Origin: Oidiodendron maius Zn
Lineage: Eukaryota > Ascomycota > Leotiomycetes > Myxotrichaceae
Direction: 5' to 3'
Length of the DNA stretch: 64,000 nucleotides
Assembly (NCBI GenBank): GCA_000827325.1
Contig: KN832871.1
Location: forward strand, 2,852,001 to 2,916,000
Shown: piece by piece, positions 21,904-35,109 of the stretch
Position numbering within the stretch: the first letter of the stretch is position 1
How the letters are laid out: each line of letters opens with the position of its first letter
The notes under the pieces: model-generated
The model's input: the letters and a program-made list of their open reading frames with translations, nothing else
Databases searched by the model: none
What the model was told of the DNA's origin: nothing
Made by a program: the position numbers and the translations under genes

Positions 21904-23007
21904 AGTTTCTCTTGAAGTAGCCCTTGACCTCCCCGCCTGCCTCACTTGCGAATGATGTCTATTTATACTGTTCTGAGAGCAGCAAGAGTGACAATAGCTT
22001 TTGAGTAATATTTAATTACAAATGTGGTGGCTGAAATTATTGGTTCTGGCGCCAAAGCATAGGGCAGGCACAGCACTGAGTATTCGAGATTATGGTCTCT
22101 AAATTGCTTGCCTTATGCTTCAAAAGGTTGGAATCCTCCCAAGTATGGCTGAAGAAGAAGCTTCTTCAACGCGGTACGTAAAGCCGAGGCAATTTTGTGA
22201 CAAAGACAGGAATGAGACTCTACTAGGTAGATAGGTAGATAGTTACAAAAAAGTAAAATACTATTTTTCGTTGAGATATTTAAATTCTAGTCGACGCCAT
22301 CAGGTTTACAAGTGGATTTTCGCTTCGCCGGGATGTCGGTTATCCTGCGTGTGTAGAGGAGTTAAAAGGGGTTAAGCGAGGCTACTAGAGTCAGGAGAGC
22401 AGCCACCAGCTACTCCCATTCTATTTCGATTAAACAGCAATGAAACTGGCACGATATAAAGTTGCTAGTCACGTATATTTCTTCTCCATTAATGGTCTTC
22501 CTATTTTGCCTCGCATACGTCAGGCATCAAGCCACGATGCACGCATGTAAATTACTACCTAAAACTATGCTAATATGCACCGCCGAAGAGGAAAACTAAA
22601 GGGCAACTTTTTCTTAGTTATCGCGCGCGGTAAAGGGAGGTCGTAATCTCGTTTACTTTCATATCAAATCCATCAAACGCTCTTGCGAAAAATCGCTTCG
22701 CTTCGCCCCGCCTCGCCCCGCCTCGCCCCGCCCAGGTTCTTGGAAAGGAGGGAAATTCAAAAGCCCCTGAGCCTGCTGTATATGCAAACACGGTAGTAAA
22801 CAAACGTAGCATAAATCCCGGGCCAAGAAAAGCCCAAGCAGAAAAGCCCCCCACTATCATAAACCCCATGATATCAGAAAGTAGCCCCCATGTATTGAGA
22901 GAAGCTAACCAGTAGCTCATCTAACCGCAAGAGGTCGGTTGGCGCAGGAGTCCCCGAGGATCCCGTCTCGCACGCTATTAAATACCAACGGTCTATGATA
23001 TGGAAAT
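21904..23007. other. Intergenic region, short GC repeat
   Basis: This is the 3' flank of the 1848-residue protein gene. A 10 bp unit (CCTCGCCCCG-like) is repeated three times at 22701-22730. The minus-strand frame at 22618-22920 is probably untranslated sequence and is not called. Confidence 0.45.
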
Positions 23008-26000
23008 TTAAAATGTCTCGGATTCGCCGCTGTGGTTGCTGGCGACGGTTCCGAATGTATCTAGAGAGGAGAGGTGTTAGCTTGGCTCTTCCAATACATA
23101 CAGAGCGATTTGAGTAGGGGTGGCATACCTCTATTTGCTCTCCTCACAGTCCCATCATCACGATTCAGCTCGCCGCTTTTCGACGCTGTGGACATGCTCC
23201 TTGGTCCCGTGGGCTTGCGCATAGGAACGCCTCCTAGTGCGCCGGATAGTTTCCGTGCTGCTGACCTTGGGGACCCGCCTGGCTCGTACTGGGGACTGCC
23301 GGCCCGGTACTGGCGCTCCGGGCTCAGATGCTCGTTGGCCAAAGGACTCGGCTTCTGGAGCCTGCCGACGCGGATCTTGGCAGGAACCTGTGGCGTGATC
23401 GGCTCTTTTGGTGGGCGCGCAGGGGGTTGCTGGTTGGGAGACATATTCGTATTAGAGTATACCTCTGATGTTGGAGATCTGGGACCAGTAATGTTGGTAT
23501 CGCCACTGTATCGGTTGTTTTGCTGAGGAGGCAGTCGATTCAAAGACGTCTGCGACCAATTTGCACTCGTAGGAGACATCGGCGTGTCGAAATTCTGAGC
23601 CTGGTTCTCAAGAGCAGTCTGGTAACGGTGAGTCGGGCCTTGACGCGGCTGAGGGTGCTCTAGAAGGAGGGAGTTCCGGTGGGCTTTATATTTCGGGTCT
23701 TCTGGGGGAGGAAGTTGCGCAGCAGCCTCATTCTCTTGAAGATAATCTGGAGAGTTGAGCATATCTGCGCCATATGGGTCATGCTCAAACTCCGCAAGAT
23801 CCGACCCAGATCTGGACCGGGGCTCTGCAAACTGGTCATCCTTGCGTCCACTACTCCTTCCACTGCTTCTGAAGCCTCGCAAAACAGTGGAGGCCGTCGT
23901 CTCAGACCAGCGAGAGACCTTCGGGATCCATCCAGATGAGCTGCTTGACTTGTGCTTCTTGCTCTTATCTGTCCGTGGCGTGTTTTCATTGCTCAGAGAA
24001 GCAGGGGGGATATTCTGTTGGGGTGGAGTCCCAAGAGGCGCTGAGCCTGCTCGAATGTTCTCTCGAACGGGAGTCATAAGATGCTCATTGTCGTACTGGA
24101 CATTGCCAGCCTCCTGATGATGCGTCTCAAGGTCCTCTTCGTCTCCCTCGGGCACAGTACTGATGCGATGATCGGAGAATTTTCGACCGTCAAATGCCCT
24201 TGCTCCACCGGTGGATAGGGGATTAGACAGGTGACCGGATTGGCTGGCGATAGATGTCCCAGCATTTCCCTCCGGCTCATATCCTCTGTCGTTCTCGTAG
24301 TTGCCCTCTTGGTGCAACTCCTCAGTGGACGTTCCTTGATGGCTTCCGGCTTTGAGTCCCTGAGCGACTTTGAGTCCCTCAACTTCTCCGAGTAACTGGA
24401 CCAACATATCCTCGATCTTACCCAGATCGTTTGAGCTCCTCATGCTCAATCCTTTCAAAGCTCGTCGGAATACATTCCTTCGCTTGGTGGGAATATCCTC
24501 ATATTCATCTTGCGATCCTTGCCTCAGAGATCGAGCTGCGCTCGGTGGCTGTGGCCTGGGGCCGTTAATTGCCTTCTGAACCGACCTCTCCGTATTGGTT
24601 TGCACCTCGGTGATAATCACATCCTCTGTGTCAGCCAAGAGCCGCTTCATATCCTCGAAAGAGTTTCGCATCTCGGCAGCAGCCCGGACAAGGGTGACCA
24701 GTATCTCGGTATCTCGAGCGCTACGTTGCGCATCGCGGACAGTAAGCTGTAAACAGTTAGCGATAGAAGCTAAGAAAGTTCAGTAAAATTTACATGATCC
24801 ATGAGCGCAATTATATCTTTGGACTGAATCCGATCTATACCATTTCCAGTGGCGCTATCATACAGCGGTGACTGCATGCCTTGTGACATGCCACTGAGGT
24901 GACGGGCATGCGTTGGGGTATAGAAAGGATCACCGCCTATATCTGCAGTTTCGTCTTCCACCCCATCATTGTCGAGGAAGCCCACACCCTTAATTCTAGG
25001 CTTGGGTGTGCCGCCACCCACTGACCGAGCATTCGGTGCAGACGAAATATAGCCCTCATCCTTTGGCATAGCACCAGGACTTCCAGGATACCCGAGCTTG
25101 GAAGGTCCAAAATCGCGGTTCACGTCCTGAAACGCTGTCTGGCCCAAAAGATCCCGGTCCAGCCCAGATCCTATGGCAGCAATGGGACTCGTGCCTTCAT
25201 ATGGGTTGGTCACAAGAGTATCGCGTTTCCGCTCACCTGACGTTCTCTGCCAGTCTTCGTCGTTGGTCTCGCGGCTCACATCGCGATTGTGGCTTGCAGT
25301 AGCGGCCGCGGCTGCGGCTGCAGCTCCAGCTCCGAGCAGGGCAACCTCAGCAGCTTTGACATTTGGATCTGATCCCTGAGATCGAATTGGCACTGGCTTC
25401 CGCGGAGGAGTGGCGTGGGAGGGCCAGTGATCTCTGTTCTCTGGCTGAGTTTCACTGATTGCCCCTTGAATACTTGGCGGGTTCGTAGTCATATCAGAGT
25501 CTCCATCTCCATAGCCAACCTCCGGCATAGGGTTGTGCAGATCTGGGAGCCCGCTTGATGTCATCTTTGGCTGATCAGGACTAGCTACATCACTCACCGA
25601 CCCGTCGATGCTCTGACGAGGTGAGAGCATTTTGCCCTGGCCCTCTCTTGCCCGATCCTTGAAAGACTTCTGTAAAGGAGCTCCAGAATTTTCAGTGCGG
25701 CTCTCATACGGAGGGCGCTCCGCAGCTGCTTTCTTCTGACGTTCTCGGGCTAGGACATGAGCGGCAGCTCCAGCAGCAATGGTAGCCAATCCGGCCTTTT
25801 CAAGAGTGTGTTGCATTTTGTATGTCGGCATCGTGATCTTTCGTCCCTGATCATCCAATTCGTACTCGCCATCATATTTAGCGGGGCTATTTCGCTGGCT
25901 CGGCAGCGAATGGTCAGTACCAAATGTGTCACGCTTGGAAGGGCTGTTTTTGCGGCTAGCGAATTGTGCCTCCGAGCCATCGTCATATGAAGCGTACGAT

Positions 26001-28642
26001 TCCCTTCGATCATATTGGCCGGAATCATTCGTTAGCTCCGAACCATTCACGAGAGACGCCACGGCAGACTCCACCGCAACAGGAGTGTGCACATAATCTG
26101 GGTTGGCAGCGATTCCCCGAACGTTTTGCCCAGAAGCTACGTGGTCTTCTGCTGCAGGTTCCATGCTATCATCCGTGTAGTTCGTCATGTGCTTGTAGTC
26201 AACGCGAGGATCAGAGCTTCGGTAACTCTCTGAATCGAAATCCCGATTCCGGTCGTTCTCCCCAGGGTGCTCTTCCCAATATTCGCCTTCTTGGGTGAGT
26301 TCCGAGTCAGCGAGGCCACCAGTGCGAACCTCAGCAAAGTCATGGCGGTTGCTGGCTGACTCAATAGATTTGGCCGATCTCCCAGAGGAATTGACAGGCA
26401 TCGATTTATTAAGAGAAGAGTATGACCCAGTGCTACGAGTCAGCTGGGAATTTCGCGGATGTTGCGGATCAGGGTCGCCTTCGGTATAGCCCGAGACGCT
26501 TTGAATTGGACTCAAACCGCGTCTCTCCTGCGCATAAGGAACATATCTTAACGGCGGTGGTACTTCTTGATAGTTGTAGTAGCTGTAGCCCGGTTCGTCC
26601 TCGAGTAGTTCTGGATCATCATGGTGTTCATAGTGGTCATGCATAGCAGCTAGCCCTGCGCCCGCCGCAGCACCAAGAGCGGCGCCAGCAAGACCGGCTC
26701 CCACAGCGTGAGAGTTGCCACTGTCATGTCCATGCTCACCATCGATGTAGGAAACGTGCTCATCTTCCTCGTACATAGGCACCTTGCGCCCTTGCTCATC
26801 CAATTCGTATTCCCGTTCGCGGGGTTGCTGTTGCAGACTATGCTGGCTGGGTATGCTCACATTCTCACGAGAATAGTTAGAATGTTGAATTCCCAGGCTT
26901 TGTGTACCAACCGGTGTCCTGGTTGGTGTACGAGATGCGGGGGAGCCGACACCTCGAGCTACCTCTTGAACTGGAGTTGGCTCCTGGCTGGCAGAGTGAG
27001 GCCGCTCAGTGTCTGCAGAGAGGATCGAGCTTCTGGTTAGTTCAGACGCATTGATGTCGCTCATCAGTGGCATTGGTGGGTGGGATTCCTGCTCGCGATC
27101 TTCATAGCTCTCTGCTCTGCTGCCGCTACGACTATGGCTTCTCGTCCGCCGTCTCCGGCGTTCTTTCTCACCAAGAGAATCCTGCGACTTGTTCTTGTGG
27201 ACGGCTGTAGCAGCCAAGGCCCCTATGCCGGCACCGATAGCTGCGGCCTCTAATCCGCGATGCTTATCGCCGCTTCGGCTCTTTCGTAAAGTGTCGCCAT
27301 CTCGAATGACTGTCTCCTCAGAAGTTTCTCGCTCGAAACTCCTTGGAGAATCTTCATACTTCACACGATCTTTGCGGCTCTTGCCAGGACCAGTTTCTAC
27401 CTCCTTTGATTTGCCACTAGTCCCTTCTACTACTCCCTTCGCACTCGAAGATCCCTCCTTAGAATCCCTCGAGACAGCGCTGCCCGACGTGATTGAACCC
27501 CTACGGTCCCTCTCACGCTGAGCATGTTTGCTCTGTTCCCTCTTCAAGGTAGCTAGCTCGGGCAGGATGAGCCTGCGGATAGCGTCCTCCACCGTCTCCA
27601 AGAGTTTGGGGTTGTTAATAGAAGACTTAGACGTGCCAGACCGGAACGAGTACTGGTCCCCAGACTTGCCACTGACTTGAGAATTTAGTATCGAAGCCGT
27701 GCCCGACACCATAGAGTCCTCGTGGTGACTCCGGCTGGATCGTCGTCGCGGGGACTTTGTGCCTTCGACTTGCTCACCGCTGACACTCCGACTCCTACTC
27801 CTGTGCTTGCGCCGGCGCTCTGATTTATCTCCCCGGACCTTCTCCACTGCCTTTTGCACCACGATGCGCTCCCGACTAAGGCTCCGGCTGCGTCTGCGCG
27901 AAGGCGTCTTCAATTTATCTGCTATTACTGCACCGGCCAGGCCGGTCGCAGCGCCAGCCACCAACGCCTCACCTCGTGTCAAGCTTCGGCTGCGCTTTCG
28001 ATCTGGAGATCTCGTCTTGCCGTCGAGGAAACTGTCGGTTGGCATGGAGGAGATATCCGAGGCGTTAGGGGGGACGTATTTGGAGCTACTCTCGCCGGTA
28101 GGGATCAGAGGGCTGCCGTGCCGTCTGGGCATGATCTCGATATCAATTGGTTCTCCACCCCGAGATACATTAGACTCTTCCGTGGCCGAGCGGTACGACT
28201 TGAGACTGTGGTCGTCGCCCTCGAGGCCAGGCGACTTGTCTCCCTTCGCATTGGGCGAGAGCTGGATGCGCTTGGTGTAAGACGGCCGCCGCGTGCCCTT
28301 GCGCTCCGTGATCTGGATGTGCTCACTGACAGATCGGCTCCTGCTCTTGGATGATGGTGTGACCTTGACTCTCACAGAGGGCCGGCGGGACTCAGGCTGG
28401 CCCGACTTGCCGCCCTCGAAGTACTCGATAAGTAGGGAGGTCTGGCTCTTGTTGTTGGACGATAAGCCCTGATCGTTGCCGCTCCGGTTTTTTGTGCGTA
28501 TCGTGACGGGGCTGCCGTCGGAGTGCAGCGAGTAAGTGGTCTTGTCAGTGACGCGGCTGTCGACCTCGGTCTCTCTACCTGTGTTGCTGTCCGTCTCTGT
28601 GGGCGCAGGTAGAGGCGGTGCTTTGCGCGAATCGGCGCCCAT
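23008..28642 (-). CDS. Large disordered fungal protein with repeated Ala/Gly modules, 1848 aa, three exons
   Basis: Exons are 24794-28642, 23102-24746 and 23008-23060; introns of 47 and 41 bp restore a continuous frame (intron 1 joins ALMDH to LTVRDAQRSARDTE). The protein is strongly charged and Ser/Arg-rich, with RS-like runs near residues 210-300. Five Ala/Gly-rich hydrophobic segments stand out at about 227, 475, 655, 958 and 1107. Two of them follow the motif YELD[ED]QGRK (about 608 and 928). The best-ordered part is the helical stretch around residues 1270-1400, including ARDTEILVTLVRAAAEMRNS and RNVFRRALKGLSM. I recognise the pattern as conserved among filamentous ascomycetes but cannot name a function. 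A scaffold role is only a guess. One NDR-kinase-type site, HARHLS, lies near residue 1252. Confidence 0.85.
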
Positions 28643-30557
28643 CCTTCCTTTTCAGCGAGAAATCTCAAAGGTCGGGTAGGAGGCTGTCCAGATACATGGG
28701 CGTGTGTGCTATGGCCAGCTGTGTCTACGTCGCGATGTCTCGGTATGGTTTCTCGATAGGAGAATTTCGGACCTTCTAGGCTGAGCCTGAAGAGCTGAGG
28801 GTGATGCCACGGCCCAGAGCGAAAACAAAAGAGATCCAGACTCCGGGGGGGGATAGATGAAATGAACAAGTCCCAATGGGCGGAGGACAAGAATTGTCGA
28901 GGATGGATCGATATCGGGTCGCCGTAGGACTGGAGGGTTGTGTGTTCTGGATTGTTGATGAAGTTCCAGGAGGATGGCCGTTAGATGTGTTGGCAGTGCT
29001 TGTGTTGATGGCAGGGCGGGCCAGCCAATCAGGAGAGAGAGCCGCCAGGGACCTGAGGAAGCACAGCTGGGGCGGAGGCGCTAAACCCATCAAAACAGTG
29101 GTACGAAAAGTCGATTACGAGCGGAGGAAAATGGGCACAAGCATAGGGCGATGTATACAGATGCGATTCTGACTGTTGTGTTGCTTATATGAATAACATT
29201 TACGAGGGCGCCATGTTTATCCGATATGAAGGCCATACGAATGGGGCACAACACCTGCTCGACAGAGACACACATCATCAAAACAAAAAATACAACGTAT
29301 CACATCGTGCTACTGGCAATAGCAAGAGCCTCTAGATATGCCCTCGCATGTTTCCCTAGACACGCAGTCGCGGATGCCGGCCCCGGAGCCACCATGCTTC
29401 TCATCTTCATTTTCTCATTTCAATAGCTCTGGTTCGGGTCTCGCGCCCTCTTCAGCCGTGCTGTGGCGGTGTTCCCCATCGAGAAGAGAGGAGAAATTCA
29501 CTTACTCGGGCTTCTGCTCCATACTGTGTATGCTCCGTACAGTACTGTTCTCTCAGGATGGTACCGAGGCACAGACGAATCCTTCCGCACATGCAGCATA
29601 AACGAACAGGCAGACAATCGCTAATGATCTCGTCTCACCGGTCCTCTGTGCTGCTGTTGCCGTGGCACAGTCGTGCGTATTTCTGCGTGTTCCTGTGCAT
29701 GATTCGTAGCGTTAACTGTAGGTGATATACGGTAGGTTGCTGCAAGAGCAGCGTCGGCGTCGCTGCATCTCCGAACTCCTCGTCATTGGTCTGGCATGGG
29801 CAGGATCGCCGGCGGGCTGAGATACAAGGAGATTTTCTGTATACCATACCATACTTGTCGATGGGAGAATGGACCATGGGCGTGCAGGAAGGAGAATTTA
29901 TTGCGCAGGGCGTATGTCCCCCAGATATCCAACTTCACAGACAGTGATGGATACTGTAATTGGTGCTCAAACGTACGACTAAGGAGTAACTGTCCAGGGT
30001 AATCGTATCCTAATCTGAATGCGGCGTCGTGGGAATCCGCTTTCGGTCCAGCCCGGACATCCCGTTGCCACGGCGACTTTCAGCTTCACCCTACTGAGTT
30101 AAGATTAACTACCATGATGTGTTCTGCCCCGGACCCGCTTCATCGTGCCGCTGGGCGGTGTGATGTGATAAGAATTGCTAAACAAAGGTCTCACCCGCAT
30201 TCATCCCTCGGTAGTGCACCAGGTTATTCAAAACAGATTTATTTAACTATGAACACAAAATAAAACCTCGCTGTTCGCCCGTAGGGGCTGTGATGTACTG
30301 TATCGCACCATGCCTATTACTTGTGTTGCATGCTGTAAATCATTTCCGCTGTTAGCGTGTATGGGGTAGGATATGTATGCTTCTATCTCAGGGTATCGGT
30401 CTTCATGCTTTCAAGTGCACAATTTTGAATTCATTCGAGCCCTCCAACGCCGGGTCCTTAAGACCTGTCCTACCAAACGCTACCGAACGGGAAAGAAAAA
30501 ACAAATTTTTAATCAGATTTGCCATTGTCGGTCGAGATCATGATCCTGCATCTATGG
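28643..30557. other. Promoter of the 1848-aa protein gene and 3' flank of the IFRD gene
   Basis: No gene is seen. Open frames are short and unstructured. No tRNA or repeat was recognised. Confidence 0.45.
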
Positions 30558-32007
30558 TCAGCATGGTTGGGGGAGAGGAGAGATGAATGCGCACGGAAGA
30601 CTGTCAAACACGACCTCATTGTTCTCATAGTGTACGACGAAGCCCCCGCCAAGAACGCGCCGGAGGGCCTGCAGCCGGTGTAGCTTCCACCACTTATCGA
30701 TCTTCATGCTGCCGGTCTTGTGGATGCGCACAGTCAGGCGGGAGCCATACCTGAGGCCGGTCTCCTTGTCAATGGCTTTCTGGTATCGCGGGCCGCGCTG
30801 CGGGTGCTCCACGGTGTTGAGGATGTCGTTGAAGTTCACGTGCAATGCCTTGCGATTCTTCTTTGCAATACGTCGAGATGACTCGTTGGCTAGCTGCGAG
30901 AGCATATGCTCGAGCTGATGCTTCTGGCGGTACACCTCGTAACGCTTAACCAAACTCGAGTCGATGATGTACCCGTCTTCATCCTCCTCATCACTTGCAG
31001 GTCCATCGGCAGCTTCGCGCTCGGTGTAGCTCTTTTCGTAGAGCAAGGCGATGTTCTCGCCTGCTGCCACCTGAACAGAAGTGTCGCTGCTCTCCAGTTG
31101 CTCCACAAAGGCCTCCATAGCAGCCTCAGTCTTGTCTTCAACATCTTCGATGGAGGTGGCCAGGAAACCCCACTCTTCGCATGCAGCCGCGACCACCTCG
31201 CCACTGTCGTCTGCTCCAATGGATTCGCCATCCGATTCAATGATCTCCAGGAGGCTATCCATAATTTCTTCAATTTCAGGGTCGGATGCGCCGCCATAGA
31301 TTGCTGCGGCCCCGAGGGTATGGATGGCTGCAGTCTTGACACTATAGTGCTCCGAGTCGGTGTACGCAATCTTCAGGGCCCGACAGAGGGCGTCGTACAC
31401 AGCGTCTGACGGAGCAGTAATGACGGTGAGTGCGATGGCTGTAGATACTAGTTAGACTCATTATCGAGTATGGGGTTCGAATTTTTTTTGGAAAAAACTA
31501 CCTCTTAGAGCAAGGGAAGTCTCTTTCTCACTACTCTCAATCTTGACGCTCTTCAGCAAGGCCGGGTACAACTCGCCCGTCTTATGTTCGATCTCCGTAA
31601 AGGCGTATCGGCTCATGAGGATGTGAATATATGCGGCAAGGCTGGCCTCGCGGCCCTGGACGCTGCTTCGCTTCCGGTCAATGATCTCCTCCATACGATC
31701 CGCCAGATCATCCTTCCACGCCTCGGAGACATCATCAGGATACTCTAAGGAGAGGAGCTCGTCGATAGAGTTAACGCTAGGAGCCAGTTAGCCTAGACAT
31801 CTTAATAGCACAAGGCTATCCACCACCTTACCTCCAGTTGGTACTGTCGCTCATACTGGCCTCCTCGTCGTCCGAGCCATGGCGGCTCTGGTTGCGGGAG
31901 TTGGTGCGCGAGTTGGCGGCCGAGGAGGTGCGCGAGGACATGCGCGACTGGGCCTTCCTCGACACGGTCTTGCCGCTCTCCAGCGCCTGGCGTCGGAGGT
32001 CGTGCAT
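30558..32007 (-). CDS. Interferon-related developmental regulator (IFRD) family protein, 443 aa, three exons
   Basis: Exons are 31832-32007, 31502-31776 and 30558-31438, with introns at 31777-31831 and 31439-31501; joined lengths divide by three and the frame is continuous across both. The N-terminus (MHDLRRQALESGKTVSRKA) is basic and Ser/Arg-rich. The middle is the helical IFRD repeat domain (ELLSLEYPDDVSEAWKDDLA, AAIHTLGAAAIYGGASDPEI). The C-terminal part (RQKHQLEHMLSQLANESSRR, KIDKWWKLHRLQALRRVLGG) is the IFRD_C block. Animal IFRD1/IFRD2 act as transcriptional co-regulators, and IFRD2 also binds ribosomes as a translation inhibitor. Fungal members are poorly studied. It is divergent from the FHA gene, with 793 bp between the start codons. 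Confidence 0.92.
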
Positions 32008-32800
32008 GGTAGCGGTGCTATAGGGGGATAAACAGAGTAGGAATAATTTTGGTCCTTTTTGATGGAATATCAAAACAATTGTGTGCGGGGTACCGGTGTG
32101 ACGACAAAGGGGAACCGCAAGAATGCTATCTCGGGGCTCGGTCGTAGGGGACTTGAGGAGTTGACTGCATTACCTTCTCCATGTGGAGGTCATGTCCTGT
32201 TCATATAGGTGAATACGGGATAATAGGTGGCAGACGAGAGAGGCCGATGGTCCTCTGATGGTCGGTATGGAAGTGAATTCACCTGGCGGGTGTACAATCT
32301 TATCGGCTAACGGACCAATATTCGCTTGTCTTATCGGCCGCGCGACTGCTGCCTCGATCGATAAGGCGACGACCCCTCCTTACTTCGCCTTACCTCACCA
32401 TCACTAACTTCAGCGCAACCACCTGCTGTCACTTCCTTCCCCCTCTCTCTCCCCCTCTCCCACGCCCACGCCATATCTCCTGCGTCTCCCGCTCAGAGGA
32501 GACCAGCATCCTACTCCTCTTTGGCTCTCGAGGGCTCTCCCGCTCGACGTCTCCAACAGCCCCGTGTGCCCTCAGCGGGGTCGAGCTAGAGAAGCCCGGT
32601 CTCCTCCGTGTTTCAGCATCACAGCGTCACCATCACTGTTGACAGCGTCATCAACTCGAGCTCGCCCCCCAGATCGAGCCAGACCCTCCCGCCATAACCT
32701 GCCGAGCGCACCGAGGCCTTCGTCCCGCTGTTCCCTTTAAACTGATCTGCTCCGTCTCGACAACCTCGACAAACAAGGCTGCCGATACCTGGTTGACACC
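32008..32800. promoter_or_regulatory. Divergent promoter region, IFRD / FHA genes
   Basis: 793 bp between opposite start codons. A pyrimidine-rich tract (about 32430-32470) lies on the FHA side, as is common near fungal transcription starts. No clear TATA box was identified. Confidence 0.5.
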
Positions 32801-35109
32801 ATGGAGACTCAAGGTATGTTTGCCAGTTCCCACCTCGCTCTCTATTCGTATACTGACCTTTTTACAGTCCACGTCACCCTTACTGCCCTAAATGGAGAGA
32901 TCTACCCCGCTGAGCGCGTCCTGAACCTCCATCCTGACTGTCCCGTCATCTCCATCGGCCGGGCCTCAAAGAGCATCAATAAAGGTATAGTGGGAGCGGC
33001 CGACAATGCCTGGTTCGATAGTCCAGTGATGTCTCGCAACCATGCTAAGTTGTCACTAAATCTTGAGGATAATGTAACGGCCTCTCAGCCTTCCAAGTCA
33101 GTCCATACTAACCGATCCCAGTCTGTCGAGATAATGGATATCGGATCAATGCACGGGACGTTCCTCAACAGTGATGGGCTTCACCAACACGTGGCAACAA
33201 CTGTCAAAGATAACGACGTTCTGGTATTTGGGGCTCGTGTTACTCGCGGGACCGAGACCATTCCAGCATGTGCATTTCGCATCTCCTGCGAGTACTCACC
33301 GTACAAGTAAGCACTCTACTTAGACTTTACCTCTTTCTAGATCCGAGTCTAATGACTAATTGTTACAGGAACAAGCATGAGACTCTGACCTTCGCTTGCC
33401 CCGACTCCTCCGATATTGATGAGGGATATGATGTTAGTGAGGAAGACAAAGTTGAAGAGCCATCTAGCGATGACGGAGTCTCCGTGGGTAGCCCACAAGC
33501 AAAGGCCTCCCACACTGTCAGTGCTATCGACCTTACCGAGGACGATGATGTCTGGACAAATCGCGAAGTCGATATCACCATTGGCCCAATCTCGTCCACT
33601 AAAGTCTCTAGGCCCACCCTCGCTGCGCGTTCTGCCGCGGCGGACGATGACGTTGTTGAAGTACCCATGACGATAGTCTTGGACAGCGATGATGAAGAAG
33701 GATACGGCCCCTCTAACTTCGGTTATCAAACAGACGAGACGGACTCCGATGGCCACGGCTCCTCAGAAGAAAATTCTTTCGATGATACTTCCTCCTCCAA
33801 GCATAATGTGGATGCAGGTTGTCATTCAGTCTCGCCTGAAATAGCTCAGGCCTTTCAGATAGAGTCCGAGCAGATACTATGTGACACCATCACTTCCGGA
33901 GACGAAATAGGATGTGACCCAGCGTCGCCGATACCTGAGAGTATCATAAGCGAGAATGGTGAAGTTGATAGTGACCTCGACCTCTCCGACGCTGAAAGAG
34001 AAGGTATGCAAGCCTTTTACGATCTCTACGAGACTGGAAATACCAAGCTTCTCATTGAGACTAGAACCGATGGAAAGAAGTCTCCTGAATATTACTCAGT
34101 CACTAAAACCTTTACCCATGGGTCTAATGCCCAGGAGCGTCTCGCATGTGAAAGCCTGATTAGAGAAGACGGACCAAGGGAGTCTCTGAGCTTTGAATAC
34201 TCTTCAAAGCAATTACTTGATCAACCATCATCGAGTATTCGGCAGCCAAGCCCTTCAGATGCAGCGATGGTGAAGACGACTGTTGCACCGACCTCAACGC
34301 CAGTGCCTGTACATCACCTTCCAAGCGATGACTGGAAGGAATATGCTGCTCGTACTCTTCAAGACCTCACCAATCGGCGCACCAATAACGCAGGATACGA
34401 TTTTGAGCCCAATCCCCGCCCAATGCAACAAACTATCTCCCTCGCGGAGAGGCTGTATCCTCAAATCACCAGCAATGAGGAGCCGAAATCAATGGACTTA
34501 GATGAACTCTACCCAGCCGCCTCTAGACCTCAAGTCATGGCAGATCGTGTTGAGCATCCATCTATTGCGCTGGGCAAGGCTCTCCGTCCAACCACTCCTC
34601 TGTCTTTCACGGAGAACAATGCTGAAGAAGAGTTCGTGACGGATAGACAACCCAGCCCATTCCTCGATATGACGAGCGCGGTGCGATATAATGAGAGCAA
34701 GGCTCTAATGACCGGCGCCATCATGGACTCTACCTCACCATCTCGCCGATCCAGGCTTAGCATCGATGCAATCATCCACAATACCACCACACCAGAACCA
34801 GAGACCCGCAAGCGCAAGGTGGAGGAGATCTCCGACGTTCTCGAGAGCGAGGTACGAGCATGGGGATCATCCTCTCCCACTTCTCTCAATCCTGTCATCA
34901 AGTCTCAGAACACCACCTCCGAACCCCAATCTCCCCCTCAGTCCGAACCCGGCCCAGCCACGCAGGACTCTTCCGAGAGCACGAATAACACCAGAGATCA
35001 GCCGGCAATGAAGAGACTAAAGAAAGTAGCTGAAGGCGCCGCGTACATCGCTCTCGGTGGAGTGGGACTCTTTTCCATACTAGTGGCCACTGCTCCCGAC
35101 TTCTTGTGA
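32801..35109 (+). CDS. FHA-domain protein with C-terminal membrane anchor, 730 aa, three exons
   Basis: Exons are 32801-32813, 32868-33306 and 33369-35109. The first exon encodes only four full codons, and splicing gives METQVHVTLTALNGE. The FHA domain spans about residues 5-140 and keeps all phosphothreonine-binding landmarks: GR (35-36), SRNH (60-63), and GTFLN (101-105). Residues about 150-690 are acidic, Ser/Asp/Glu-rich and look disordered (SSDIDEGYDVSEEDKVEEPS). The extreme C-terminus is a hydrophobic segment, AYIALGGVGLFSILVATAP, preceded by basic KRLKK, so the protein is predicted to be tail-anchored with the FHA domain in the cytosol. The STRIPAK FHA proteins Far9/Far10 share FHA plus tail anchor, but the usual coiled coil is not evident here. 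Partner and membrane are unknown. Confidence 0.85.
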
